A stretch of 64,000 nucleotides of DNA, taken from contig DASWIX010000035.1 in NCBI GenBank assembly GCA_036397455.1, positions 1-64,000 of the forward strand, read 5' to 3'. The notes below the pieces were generated by a model that was given only the letters and a program-made list of their open reading frames with translations, was not told the DNA's origin and ran no database searches. The stretch comes from JADFNB01 sp036397455 (GTDB taxonomy: Bacteria > Gemmatimonadota > Gemmatimonadetes > Gemmatimonadales > GWC2-71-9). How positions within the stretch are numbered: the first letter of the stretch is position 1; every line of letters starts with the position of its first letter. The position numbers and the translations under genes are program-made. Below are positions 23,415 through 32,063 of the stretch, in pieces.

Positions 23415-25370
23415 ATGCGAGGGGTGAACCACGCGTGGGGCCGCTGGACATTAAGAGATGTGGCGATGCCGGTGTTGGCGATGGTCGTCGCCCTGGGGTG
23501 CGGCGGAGGCGAGGGTGGGGCGGGTGCCGGCAGCGAACTCGCCGCCGGTGATCCCGGTCAGCAGATCTTTGACCGGATCTGTTTCGCCTGTCACACGATC
23601 GGCGAAGGGCCACGCATCGGGCCGGATCTCAAAGGTGTCGAAACGCTCAGAGGCCGCGAGTGGTTGCGCGAATGGCTGCGTGATCCGCTGGCCATGATGC
23701 AGAGCGACTCGATCGCGCGCGCGTTGCTCGCCGAGTGGAACAACGTACCAATGGTGTCGCCCAATCTCAGCGACGCGCAGATCGACCAGGTTCTCGACTA
23801 CATCATCAACGTCAGCGAGGGCCGGGCGACGACGATGGCCAACGATGCCGGGCCGGTCGAGTTGACCGGCGCCGAATTCGCCCAGGGGCAGCAGATCTTC
23901 TTCGATCGCTGCGCCGGCTGTCACGGAACCCTCCGAGCCGGCGCGACGGGACCGAACATTCAGCCTGAGCGCACGACGCAGATTGGGACGGCGGCCATTC
24001 GGGCTATCCTCGCCAACGGCACGCCCGGCGGTATGCCGCCCTGGGGCCGGCTGGGCGTGCTCACCGCTGAGGAAATCACGTTGATGGCGAAGTACGTGCA
24101 GCTCCCGCCACCCGATCCGCCGCAGAAGCCGCTGAGCGAGATTCGCGAGAGCTGGAATCTCGTGGTCCCGGTGTCCCAGCGGCCGGCGTCACCGCAGACG
24201 ACGCGTGACTGGGAGAACTACTTCGGCGTGATCCTGCGCGACGCGGGACAGGTGGCGATCGTCGACGGGGCCACCTTCGAGTTGATCGAGATCGTCGAGA
24301 CCGGCTTCGCCGTTCACATCCTGCGGTCATCGTCCACCGGGCGGTATTTCTATGCGATCGGGCGCGACGGGCGCGTCACCCTGATCGATCTCTGGACCGA
24401 ACAACCGACGCTGGTGGCCCAGGTGCAGGGATGCAGCGACGCGCGCAGCGTCGAGGGAAGCAAGTTCCAGGGGTACGAGGACCGCTACCTCATCGAGGGA
24501 TGCTACTGGCCGCCTCAATACGTCGTGTTCGACGGTCTGACGCTCGAACCGCTGACCGTAACTAACGTGGAAGGAAACACCTACGATACGAACGAGCCGC
24601 TGGACGAGGTCCGCGTCGCATCGATCGTGGCGTCGCACTTCGATCCCGTGTGGGTGCTGGCGCTCAAGGAGTCCGGGCACGTCGCCATCGTGGATTACTC
24701 CAAGGACGGATTCCCGATGGTATCGCGCATCGCCTCAGAGCGCTTCCTGCACGACGGCGGCTGGGATCACACCGGGCGCTACTTCCTGGTCGCGGCCAAC
24801 ATGCGGAACAAGATGGTGGTCATCGACTCCCGCACCCAGCAACTCACGTCGATCTTCGAGACCGGCATCCGGCCACACCCCGGACGGGGCGCGAACTGGC
24901 AGGACCCCGAGTTCGGCTGGGTGAACGCCACGACGCACATCGGTCAGGGGATGCTGTCGATTTACGGCGCGGATCCGGAGGGGAGCCCGGACCATGCGTG
25001 GAAGGTCGTGCGGCGGCTGCAGTTCGACGGAACGGGCAGCCTGTTCCTCAAGACCCATCCCCATTCACCCTGGGTCTGGTTCGACATGGCGCTCAACAAC
25101 GATCCGGACGGCGCGCGCCAGGCGTGCGTCTACTCGAAACGGGACGCGAAGATCGAGCGCTGCTGGGCGGTCGGCGATCGAGGTCGCGTCGTACACTTCG
25201 AGTTCAACCGGACCGGCACGGAGGTATGGGTGTCGGTGTGGGACCGCGACGGGCAGATCGTCATCTATGATGACAAGACGCTCCGCGAAATCCACCGGAT
25301 CGACGCCGACTGGCTCGTGACACCCACAGGGAAGTTCAACGTGCACAACACGGCCGAAGACGTGTATTGA
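23415..25370 (+). CDS. nirS: Cytochrome cd1 nitrite reductase with an additional N-terminal cytochrome c domain
   Basis: A 651-residue protein. The signal region ends in a lipobox VVALGC (Cys 29), suggesting a lipoprotein. Two c-type heme domains follow: CFACH (56-60, likely Met ligand in VPMVSP) and CAGCH (166-170, Met in GGMPPW). The eight-bladed d1-heme propeller then contains FGVILRDAGQVAIVDG, IGRDGRVTLIDLW and the two active-site His of NirS in IVASHFDP and RPHPGRGANW, ending TPTGKFNVHNTAEDVY. Standard NirS has one cytochrome c domain, so the first is extra. It would reduce nitrite to NO in the periplasm. No nir d1-heme biosynthesis genes lie in the window. Confidence 0.88.
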   Translation: MRGVNHAWGRWTLRDVAMPVLAMVVALGCGGGEGGAGAGSELAAGDPGQQIFDRICFACHTIGEGPRIGPDLKGVETLRGREWLREWLRDPLAMMQSDSIARALLAEWNNVPMVSPNLSDAQIDQVLDYIINVSEGRATTMANDAGPVELTGAEFAQGQQIFFDRCAGCHGTLRAGATGPNIQPERTTQIGTAAIRAILANGTPGGMPPWGRLGVLTAEEITLMAKYVQLPPPDPPQKPLSEIRESWNLVVPVSQRPASPQTTRDWENYFGVILRDAGQVAIVDGATFELIEIVETGFAVHILRSSSTGRYFYAIGRDGRVTLIDLWTEQPTLVAQVQGCSDARSVEGSKFQGYEDRYLIEGCYWPPQYVVFDGLTLEPLTVTNVEGNTYDTNEPLDEVRVASIVASHFDPVWVLALKESGHVAIVDYSKDGFPMVSRIASERFLHDGGWDHTGRYFLVAANMRNKMVVIDSRTQQLTSIFETGIRPHPGRGANWQDPEFGWVNATTHIGQGMLSIYGADPEGSPDHAWKVVRRLQFDGTGSLFLKTHPHSPWVWFDMALNNDPDGARQACVYSKRDAKIERCWAVGDRGRVVHFEFNRTGTEVWVSVWDRDGQIVIYDDKTLREIHRIDADWLVTPTGKFNVHNTAEDVY

Positions 25371-25393
25371 TGGCGTCCGGTGGCCGCGAACAG

Positions 25394-25420
25394 AACGGGG
25401 CTCCGCGGGGGGCCCCGTTT
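25394..25420. terminator. Bidirectional hairpin terminator between nirS and the TonB receptor
   Basis: AACGGGGC, a 10-base loop, then GCCCCGTT followed by a short T run; it sits between two convergent genes and could terminate both. Confidence 0.75.
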
Positions 25421-25440
25421 GCTTGCGGATCGTCCCGCGG

Positions 25441-28005
25441 TTAGAACACCGTTGTCAGTGTGAGGACGAGATGGCGCTTGGGCTCGGGCCGGAAGAAGCC
25501 CACGTTTGCCGCTTCGGCGTAGAGCGTGTTGGTGAGGTTCTCGACCGACATCCCCAGCCGCTGCTCGCCGAACAACCGCGCCCCTCCGCGGATCGCGTGC
25601 ACGGTGAAGGCCGGGATGAACGCGATGATCGGCGCGCCGCCAAGATCGGCGTCGTCCCGCCGTCCGCTGTACCGAACGACATACTCGCCCCAGTACCGTT
25701 CGCCCGGCGGGCTGTACCGCACGCTCCCGCGGAGTTTGTGCCGGTAGCCGTCTCCAAGCGGCGCGTCGGGTTCATGGACGTTGGTTGCGTCCACGTGACT
25801 GTATTCCATTGCGACCGTGACACCCGCCAGGGGACGACCCAGCGCGCCCGCCTCCCATCCCTGATAGCGCAGCTCGTCGACGTTGACGTTTTGGAACTCC
25901 GTGAGGCCGTTTACCATGTCGCCGGTCGGCACGACGCGAATCCCGTCGCGAATCGTGTTTCGGAACACGAACGCCTCTAACTCGATCCGACGATGCCGGT
26001 ACCGCAGTCCGAGTTCGCGGTTCAGACTCGTCTCCGGCTCGAGATCGACGTTACGGATCCACACGCCGCGTCCCTCGGGCGATGGTCCCGCGAAGAACCG
26101 CTCCACCAGATTCGGCGACCGGAACGCCCGCCCGACGGAGGCGACAGCATTCAATGCGCCGGTCAGCCGGACCATGAGGTTGGCGGCCCCAACAAACGTT
26201 CTGTCGGTGGCGTCCACCAGCGGTTCGGTGACGCCCGCGGTGCGCAGCGACCGTGCCCGAACATCCTGATAGCGCCCGCCGAGTACGACGCTGGCGCGGC
26301 CGGCGATGGCGACGTCAGCTTGCAGAAACGCGCCCAGGCTGCGGAACGTCGACGTCGGTACGCGTGGCGTGCCGCGCTCGCGCGTGACGGTCGGACCGGC
26401 GCCGGTGATCGTCCTGGTCGTGGAGTCGGTGTTGCGCGCGCGTTCGCGGAAGTAGTCGGTGCCGTACGTGAACACGAGCCGCCCGCTCACGACCCGCTTG
26501 GCCTCGATCCGGAACCCATGGGTGTCGATGTCGGTGAAGCTCCGGCTCGCCACCGCGACCCCGCCGCCGGAGGAACCGGTTGGCGAGAAGATGTTGTTCA
26601 CGAACAGGCGCTCATTGCTCTGCCAGTATCCGGCGACGGCGAGGTTGTCGGCCATGGGAAGCGGGAGATTGGCTCCACGATACCCAACGACGTCGCGCGC
26701 AAACCGCTGCGTCGGAAACAGAATCTGGATGGTTGAGAGCCCATCGCCGAGCAGTTCAGGGTCCACGTAGCCAAACCCCGCATCGTTACCCTGGTAGCGC
26801 TCGTGACGCGCGACGACCGTGTGGCCGCTTGCCAACCGCAGCGACGCATGGATCCCCGCATGTACGTCCTCGCCTCCCGTATCCTCGACCCGGGTGTCGC
26901 CACGGAGCCGTACCGTGCCGAAACGACCCCGGGGGGCGCGATACGATTCGGCGTGCCGATAACTGCCCGCGGCGCGCACGCTAAGCGGGCCCAGCGTGCC
27001 CCGCACGCTTGCCGAGGGAGCCGCCTGATTCCCCGCGGTGCCGTAGCGAAGCGCGACGTCGCCCGTCAACGGCGCGGTAGCCGTGCGATCGGGCTCGACG
27101 GTGATGACGTTCACGACCCCGCCGACAGCGTCGGATCCGTACAAGACCGACGCCGCCCCGCGAACGACTTCGACGCGTTCGACACTGGACAGGTCGACCA
27201 GCGCCGGGGTCTCCCCCGAGTCCTGGCGTCGCCGGGAGTTGTTGAGCCGCAACCCGTCCTGCAACAGAAGAACGCGTTGGCCGACGAGGCCGCGGATGGC
27301 CGGCCGGCGCTGGTTTGCGCCGACTCCTTCGACGTCCAAGCCGGGAATCTCGCGAAACAGATCAGCGACGTTGTTGGGCGCGCGCTCCCGGATTTGCGCA
27401 CGATCCACCACCGCCACGGCCGACGGCGTTCCAAAACCCGAGCGCGCCGAGCGCGTCGCCGTGACATTGATGGTCGGCATACGATAGGCCGCTGGGCGTA
27501 TGTCACCCCCCGCACGCTCCCCGCGCAGCGCGGCAAGGGCGGTGTGCTCCACCCACCGTGACACGCCCAGTTCGGGCATGTCCGCCGGCGCCGCTGCGAT
27601 CAGAACGGGAGTAGGCAACGTGGGCGGCTGTTGGGCCGTCACCCGGCCAAGCGGGTCCGACGGTGCTGCCTGTCCGGACAGGAACCGCACCAGTTGCTGG
27701 TGGGCCGCCGGTTGGTCCGGCGAAAGCGGCACCGCGACGATGGCGCTAAGGCCATGGGATGAGAGGCGCGTCACCGCGTGGGACCATGCCTGGATTCCCC
27801 GTTCGGCCTCGCTGACGAACACGAGCTCGACCGGTCCGTACGGCCAATGGACGTCGGCCATCAGCGTGCGGACGCTGGCCTGCCATTCGGCGGAACCCTC
27901 GCGGGCCGCCACGAGCAATCCGGTCTGGGCCGGTGCCGGCGCCGCGTTGCAGAGGCACGCCAGCAGCGTCGCGGCGCGCAGACCGCACGAATAATGGGAA
28001 CTCAC
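25441..28005 (-). CDS. TonB-dependent receptor with N-terminal CbiX-like domain
   Basis: An 854-residue outer-membrane receptor. After the signal peptide (cleavage near APAPAQ) comes a domain of about 130 residues (TGLLVAAREGSAEWQASVRT, RLSSHGLSAIVAVPLSPD, LPTPVLIAAAPADMPELG) patterned like CbiX/sirohydrochlorin chelatases, but with the usual catalytic His of 'VAHG' missing. The plug follows (about 175-300: RMPTINVTATRSARSG, DLFREIPGLDVEGVGA, VVRGAASVLYGSDAVGGVVN), then the 22-strand barrel ending ...LVLTLTTVF. GTG at 28005 has AGGAG upstream. Substrate unknown; the chelatase-like domain suggests a tetrapyrrole or metal ligand. Convergent with nirS. Confidence 0.85.
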   Translation of the reverse strand: MSSHYSCGLRAATLLACLCNAAPAPAQTGLLVAAREGSAEWQASVRTLMADVHWPYGPVELVFVSEAERGIQAWSHAVTRLSSHGLSAIVAVPLSPDQPAAHQQLVRFLSGQAAPSDPLGRVTAQQPPTLPTPVLIAAAPADMPELGVSRWVEHTALAALRGERAGGDIRPAAYRMPTINVTATRSARSGFGTPSAVAVVDRAQIRERAPNNVADLFREIPGLDVEGVGANQRRPAIRGLVGQRVLLLQDGLRLNNSRRRQDSGETPALVDLSSVERVEVVRGAASVLYGSDAVGGVVNVITVEPDRTATAPLTGDVALRYGTAGNQAAPSASVRGTLGPLSVRAAGSYRHAESYRAPRGRFGTVRLRGDTRVEDTGGEDVHAGIHASLRLASGHTVVARHERYQGNDAGFGYVDPELLGDGLSTIQILFPTQRFARDVVGYRGANLPLPMADNLAVAGYWQSNERLFVNNIFSPTGSSGGGVAVASRSFTDIDTHGFRIEAKRVVSGRLVFTYGTDYFRERARNTDSTTRTITGAGPTVTRERGTPRVPTSTFRSLGAFLQADVAIAGRASVVLGGRYQDVRARSLRTAGVTEPLVDATDRTFVGAANLMVRLTGALNAVASVGRAFRSPNLVERFFAGPSPEGRGVWIRNVDLEPETSLNRELGLRYRHRRIELEAFVFRNTIRDGIRVVPTGDMVNGLTEFQNVNVDELRYQGWEAGALGRPLAGVTVAMEYSHVDATNVHEPDAPLGDGYRHKLRGSVRYSPPGERYWGEYVVRYSGRRDDADLGGAPIIAFIPAFTVHAIRGGARLFGEQRLGMSVENLTNTLYAEAANVGFFRPEPKRHLVLTLTTVF

Positions 28006-28080
28006 GCAGCGCTCCTGCAGCAAGGAAGACGAGGCGGGTGCGTTCCGCCGGGAATGCACCCGCGCCTATGGGCCAGCGGC

Positions 28081-29271
28081 CTAGAACGCCGCGTTGATCA
28101 TGATGTACGTGAAGGTCATGTCCTCGCTGAGGCGGCCGAGTTCCGACAGGGCGGTGCTCGCGAAGACGCGTGACAGCCCGCCGATCGCTGAGAGATTCCC
28201 GCTGAAACGGTATGTGCCGGTAAGGTCGATCTCCTCTCCCAGGTGCCGAGACGTCAGGGAACCTTGCTTGGCGAGTGAGAACGTATGCAGGTCCGCGTTG
28301 AACCGGAGATCGTCACGTACGGCGAACGAGCCTTTCACGGCCATGTCCTGCAGGCCCAGTCCGCCGGTATGTGACGGTATGTCCAGGAACAGGTCGGCGA
28401 ATCCGTAGAACTTGTGGTTGGTCGCGTAGAGCGTCTCGAACACCTTGACCTTGTCGTCGGCCGGATTGGCGTCGCCGGATAGGTAGTCGTACCACAGCGT
28501 GGCCTGGCCCTTGCCGCCCGCGAATGACGCGCCGACCCGCGCGCCGACCATGTAGGCGGCGACGTCCACGCCCGCTCGATCGCCTGCCTGGTAGGAGCCC
28601 TCCGCGCGGTAGGAAACAACGGACTGTGTGCCGGCGAGTCGCGCGCCGACGGTGAATTGCTTCGTCTCCGCCTGGCCCGCCTGGTGATTGAAGAGTCCAT
28701 ACAGTTCCATCGCGCCGCCGGGCAGTACGCTGAAATGAGCGTATGCGCCGGCCAGCTCCGCGTCATGCTCGATCGTGGCCGACGTGGCTTCGGCGAGCTG
28801 AATGGCGAGAACGTCGACGCGTCCCCACCCGCCTTCGTATGATGCGCGCAGTCCGTCGAACGACCGCCCCTGTTGCGTCCAGCCGACCGGTCCAATCAGG
28901 CGTTCGCCACCCAGGGTGACTTCCTGCCTGCCGACCCGCACCGCTGCACCGCGTTCCTCAGCGAAGCGCACGTCAAAATACGCTTGGTGCAGATCGAGGT
29001 TGTCCGCCTGAAAGTCGTTGAGGGTGTTGGTCTCCTCACCCCAAAGACGGACGTCCTGCACCTCGAGGAACGTCCCCACGCGCCGCGCCAACGCGGCGTT
29101 CAGGTGGAGTCGCGTGCGCATGGAGGTGAACCCATCGTTGCCGGCGCCCACCGGGTCGCGAAACTCCATTCGCGGGCGGATCTGACCACCGACTCGGACC
29201 TCTTGAGCGGCCAGACTGGGCACGCCGATCAACCCGATCAGGCAGATCAAGGCCGGGTATGAGCTTCTCAT
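28081..29271 (-). CDS. Alginate-export-type outer-membrane porin
   Basis: A 396-residue protein with signal peptide MRSSYPALICLIGLIGVPSLAA and a barrel pattern: RVGGQIRPRMEFRDPV, LNAALARRVGTFLEVQDVRLW, DLHQAYFDVRF, VRVGRQEVTLGGERLIG, DVAAYMVGARVGASF and a terminal ...INAAF. These match AlgE/OprE-like (Alginate_exp) porins. It sits upstream of the TonB receptor on the same strand (75-base gap), so the two may form an outer-membrane uptake operon. GAGGTGA precedes the ATG. Confidence 0.75.
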   Translation of the reverse strand: MRSSYPALICLIGLIGVPSLAAQEVRVGGQIRPRMEFRDPVGAGNDGFTSMRTRLHLNAALARRVGTFLEVQDVRLWGEETNTLNDFQADNLDLHQAYFDVRFAEERGAAVRVGRQEVTLGGERLIGPVGWTQQGRSFDGLRASYEGGWGRVDVLAIQLAEATSATIEHDAELAGAYAHFSVLPGGAMELYGLFNHQAGQAETKQFTVGARLAGTQSVVSYRAEGSYQAGDRAGVDVAAYMVGARVGASFAGGKGQATLWYDYLSGDANPADDKVKVFETLYATNHKFYGFADLFLDIPSHTGGLGLQDMAVKGSFAVRDDLRFNADLHTFSLAKQGSLTSRHLGEEIDLTGTYRFSGNLSAIGGLSRVFASTALSELGRLSEDMTFTYIMINAAF

Positions 29272-29499
29272 GGTTTCACCTCGAGTGAGCAAGACCGCGC
29301 CACAGCCGCGGTTCCGCAGCAAAGGCGCGGTGAAAGCTCGGAGGTACCGGCTGAGTCTTCGCTGAGTTCAACCTGAAGAGTCGTTTAGAGTGGCGTCTCA
29401 CCTCTTGCGCGCGGAAGCCGGACACCCAAAGCCGGTCTGCGTGTGTGGACACGCCAGACGGAGTTTCTTAACTTGGCACAGACTCATTGCTGGGGTGCC

Positions 29500-30345
29500 A
29501 TGTCCACGCACACGTTGATCGTTTCACATCCGCCGCAGAACGGCATCGATGTCGACCGTGCGGCGCGATGTCTCGGGCTCGATGCCCAGGATATGCAGGG
29601 CAAGGTCCGCTACGCCGTTCCAGAAATCTGGGCCGCGGAAGCCGACCCGGCGCGCGGGGAGGACATCGGCGGCGAACTGCGGCTGGCAGGTGGGCATGTC
29701 GTGGTGACCACGTCGGAGGAACTGCTCCGTGTACCCGCGCGGCATCGCGTGAAGTCCTTTTCGTTCACAGAAAGTGGTTTGGTGGCGCATGTTGACAGCG
29801 GTGACGTGACGCTGCCGTATTCGGTTCCCGTGATTGCGGTGTCGTGTCGCCCCCGTGATTCGGCGGACCGGCCGTCCGGCGGGACCCGGACGAGCGGGCG
29901 AACCAGCGGGTTGTTCTCCATTCGCGATCGCATCATGGAAACGGGATCGTCTGGGGCCGGTGCCGCGATGCCCGATACGGGGACCGTTCCGTTTCTGGAC
30001 ATCTACTTCACCCGCAATGGGTCGGCCGAACGCATCTCGGTGCTGCAAAACGCCGTGAGTTTCTCCGGGTTGGGGCGGCTGCAGCCGCGCGCGGCGAGCA
30101 ACATGGCGTCGTTCGTCGACAGTTGTGAAGACCGGTTCAGTCGTGCCCACGTCGATCGGCGGCTGGAAGATATGCGTCTCCGGCGGCCCGATCCGAGTGG
30201 GCGGGCGGGCGGTGCCGAACACCGGCGCGGCTACTCGTTTGCCAGCCCTGCTTTCAACCGGCTGATGACGGAGATCGACGCAGACGACCTCGGCCAGGCC
30301 GAGTTCTCGGCTCGATTGGCGTTCCTGACCGATCGAGCCGGTTAG
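29500..30345 (+). CDS. Hypothetical cytoplasmic protein
   Basis: A 281-residue protein beginning MSTHTLIVSHPPQNGIDVDR, with no signal peptide or membrane segment. It contains ARCLGLDAQDMQGKVRYAVP, EELLRVPARHRVKSFSF, PYSVPVIAVSCRPRD and a C-terminal half with RISVLQNAVSFSGLGRLQPR and YSFASPAFNRLMTEIDADDL. I do not recognise a family. Start chosen at an ATG 57 bases inside the longer frame because the upstream codons look non-coding. Confidence 0.5.
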   Translation: MSTHTLIVSHPPQNGIDVDRAARCLGLDAQDMQGKVRYAVPEIWAAEADPARGEDIGGELRLAGGHVVVTTSEELLRVPARHRVKSFSFTESGLVAHVDSGDVTLPYSVPVIAVSCRPRDSADRPSGGTRTSGRTSGLFSIRDRIMETGSSGAGAAMPDTGTVPFLDIYFTRNGSAERISVLQNAVSFSGLGRLQPRAASNMASFVDSCEDRFSRAHVDRRLEDMRLRRPDPSGRAGGAEHRRGYSFASPAFNRLMTEIDADDLGQAEFSARLAFLTDRAG

Positions 30346-30446
30346 CGCCAGCTCCAACAGCTACCCGATGCTCCACCGCTCGCGGGCCCCTCGGTTGGGA
30401 CGCCGGGGCATGATCGCGTGTGCGTGACGCCAGACCGGAGCGGATC

Positions 30447-30878
30447 ATGGGCACCGTCGTTCACCACAGATCGTGGTCGCTGGATCTGCCAGCGGAATTC
30501 GGTCACGCGGATCTCACGCCCGAGCTGCACGCGCTGGTGACCGACGCGTCAGTCGAGACCGGCATCGTATCGGTGCAACTCGTCGGGTCGACGGGGGCGA
30601 TCACCACGATCGAGTACGAACCGGGAGCTCTGGCGGACCTGCGCCGGGCCCTCGATGGGATCGCACCGGCGGATGGCGTGTACGAGCACAACGCCCGGTG
30701 GGGGGACGGCAACGGATTCTCGCACGTGCGCTCCGCGCTCCTCAAAACGAGCCTGACCATCCCGGTGGTGGGTGGCCGCCTGGCACTCGGAACCTGGCAA
30801 CAGGTCGTTGTGCTCAATCTCGACAATCGGCGACGGACGCGCGATATCGTCGGGGTCGTGCTGGGAAGTCCTTCGTAG
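30447..30878 (+). CDS. YjbQ/UPF0047 family protein
   Basis: A 143-residue protein of the YjbQ family (secondary thiamine-phosphate synthase-like). Diagnostic segments are ARWGDGNGFSHVRSALLKTS, LTIPVVGGRLALGTWQQVVV and LDNRRRTRDIVGVVLG; the metal-site His in SHVRSAL is present. Members can condense thiamine precursors in complementation tests, but their natural role is unclear. ThiI, another thiamine-related gene, lies three genes downstream on the same strand. Confidence 0.88.
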   Translation: MGTVVHHRSWSLDLPAEFGHADLTPELHALVTDASVETGIVSVQLVGSTGAITTIEYEPGALADLRRALDGIAPADGVYEHNARWGDGNGFSHVRSALLKTSLTIPVVGGRLALGTWQQVVVLNLDNRRRTRDIVGVVLGSPS

Positions 30879-30932
30879 CAAGACGGCAGCCATCGACGGA
30901 CTGAAACCGTTTCATCAACCGGAGCCGATGAA

Positions 30933-32063
30933 ATGCCAACAAGTCGACGTGATTTCCTGCGCCTGTCCGCCGGAATGAGTGGAGCGCTCGGCGCAGGTTT
31001 GATTCGCCCGTGGCCCGCACGGCCGACGCGTCCCGTTGCCAAGGCGAACCGGGCCATGCGCCTCCTGATCCTCGGCGGGACGGGGTTCATCGGACCCCAT
31101 CAGGTGCGCTACGCCTTAGAGCGCGGGCATACGGTCACCCTGTTCAACCGCGGACGCACCAACCCCGGGCTGTTTCCCACCGTCGAACATCTGGGAGGCG
31201 ACCGGAACGACAACCTCTCGGCGCTCGAGGGTCGGGAATGGGACGCGGTGATCGACAACTCCGCGTCGGTTCCCCGCTGGGTGCGGCAGTCGGCGGGGCT
31301 GCTGAAGGATTCGGTTCGGCAGTACCTGTTCGTATCGTCCATTTCCGTTTTCTCCGACTTCAGCATCGTCGGACTCGACGAGAACGGTCCCTTGCATGCC
31401 CTCGAGGACCCGACGGTCGAGCAGGTAACCGGAGAGACGTACGGCGGTATGAAGGCGCTCTGTGAATGGGAAGCCGAGCAGGCCCTGCCCGGGCGCGCGA
31501 CCGTCGTCCGTCCGGGCCTGATCGCCGGGCCGGGCGATCCCACCAACCGGTTTACCTATTGGCCGGTCCGCATCGACGAAGGTGGCGAGGTGATGGCGCC
31601 GGGAGAACACGGTGATCCGGTGCAGTTCATCGATGCACGCGACCTGTCGGAATGGATGGTGCGCCTGGCCGAAGACGAGCACGTTGGGATCTACAACGCG
31701 ACCGGCCCTGGTACGCCGCTGTCGATGGCGGAAATGCTGTATGGCATTCGGGCGGCCACGGCATCACCCGTGACCTTCACCTGGGTGGACGCCGAGTTCC
31801 TGCAGCAACAGGATGTGCGTCCGTGGCAGCACATGACCGTCTGGTTTCCGCCGCGCGGCGAGATGGCCGGATTCGCCAGCGTCAATTGCTCGAAGGCGAT
31901 CGCGGACGGGCTGACCTTTCGGCCGCTCGCCGTCACCGCCGGCGACACGATGCATTGGTACAAGGGATTGCCCGACGATCATCGCGCGCGGCACACCCAG
32001 TTCGGGCTGCCGCGCGAACGCGAACGCGAGGTACTCGCCGCGTGGCACGCCCGCGGCCGGTGA
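30933..32063 (+). CDS. TAT-exported NAD-dependent epimerase/dehydratase-like protein
   Basis: A 376-residue protein. The N-terminus has a twin-arginine signal (TSRRDFLRLSAGMSGALGAG). The Rossmann fold follows with LLILGGTGFIGPHQ and later YLFVSSISVFSDF and TGETYGGMKALCEWEAEQ (a Y-x-x-x-K active-site pattern in YGGMK). C-terminal part has VQFIDARDLSEWMVRLAE. Related to the atypical extended SDRs (CSP41/NAD-epimerase). A TAT-exported SDR is characteristic of Gemmatimonadota-like genomes. It overlaps the next gene by 4 bp (GTGA). Confidence 0.82.
   Translation: MPTSRRDFLRLSAGMSGALGAGLIRPWPARPTRPVAKANRAMRLLILGGTGFIGPHQVRYALERGHTVTLFNRGRTNPGLFPTVEHLGGDRNDNLSALEGREWDAVIDNSASVPRWVRQSAGLLKDSVRQYLFVSSISVFSDFSIVGLDENGPLHALEDPTVEQVTGETYGGMKALCEWEAEQALPGRATVVRPGLIAGPGDPTNRFTYWPVRIDEGGEVMAPGEHGDPVQFIDARDLSEWMVRLAEDEHVGIYNATGPGTPLSMAEMLYGIRAATASPVTFTWVDAEFLQQQDVRPWQHMTVWFPPRGEMAGFASVNCSKAIADGLTFRPLAVTAGDTMHWYKGLPDDHRARHTQFGLPREREREVLAAWHARGR

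Noticed and set aside
29272..29499. Possible cobalamin riboswitch before the porin and TonB genes
   Set aside because: A few suggestive bits (GCCAC, GGTGAAAC) are present but the conserved B12-box order is not; unsupported.
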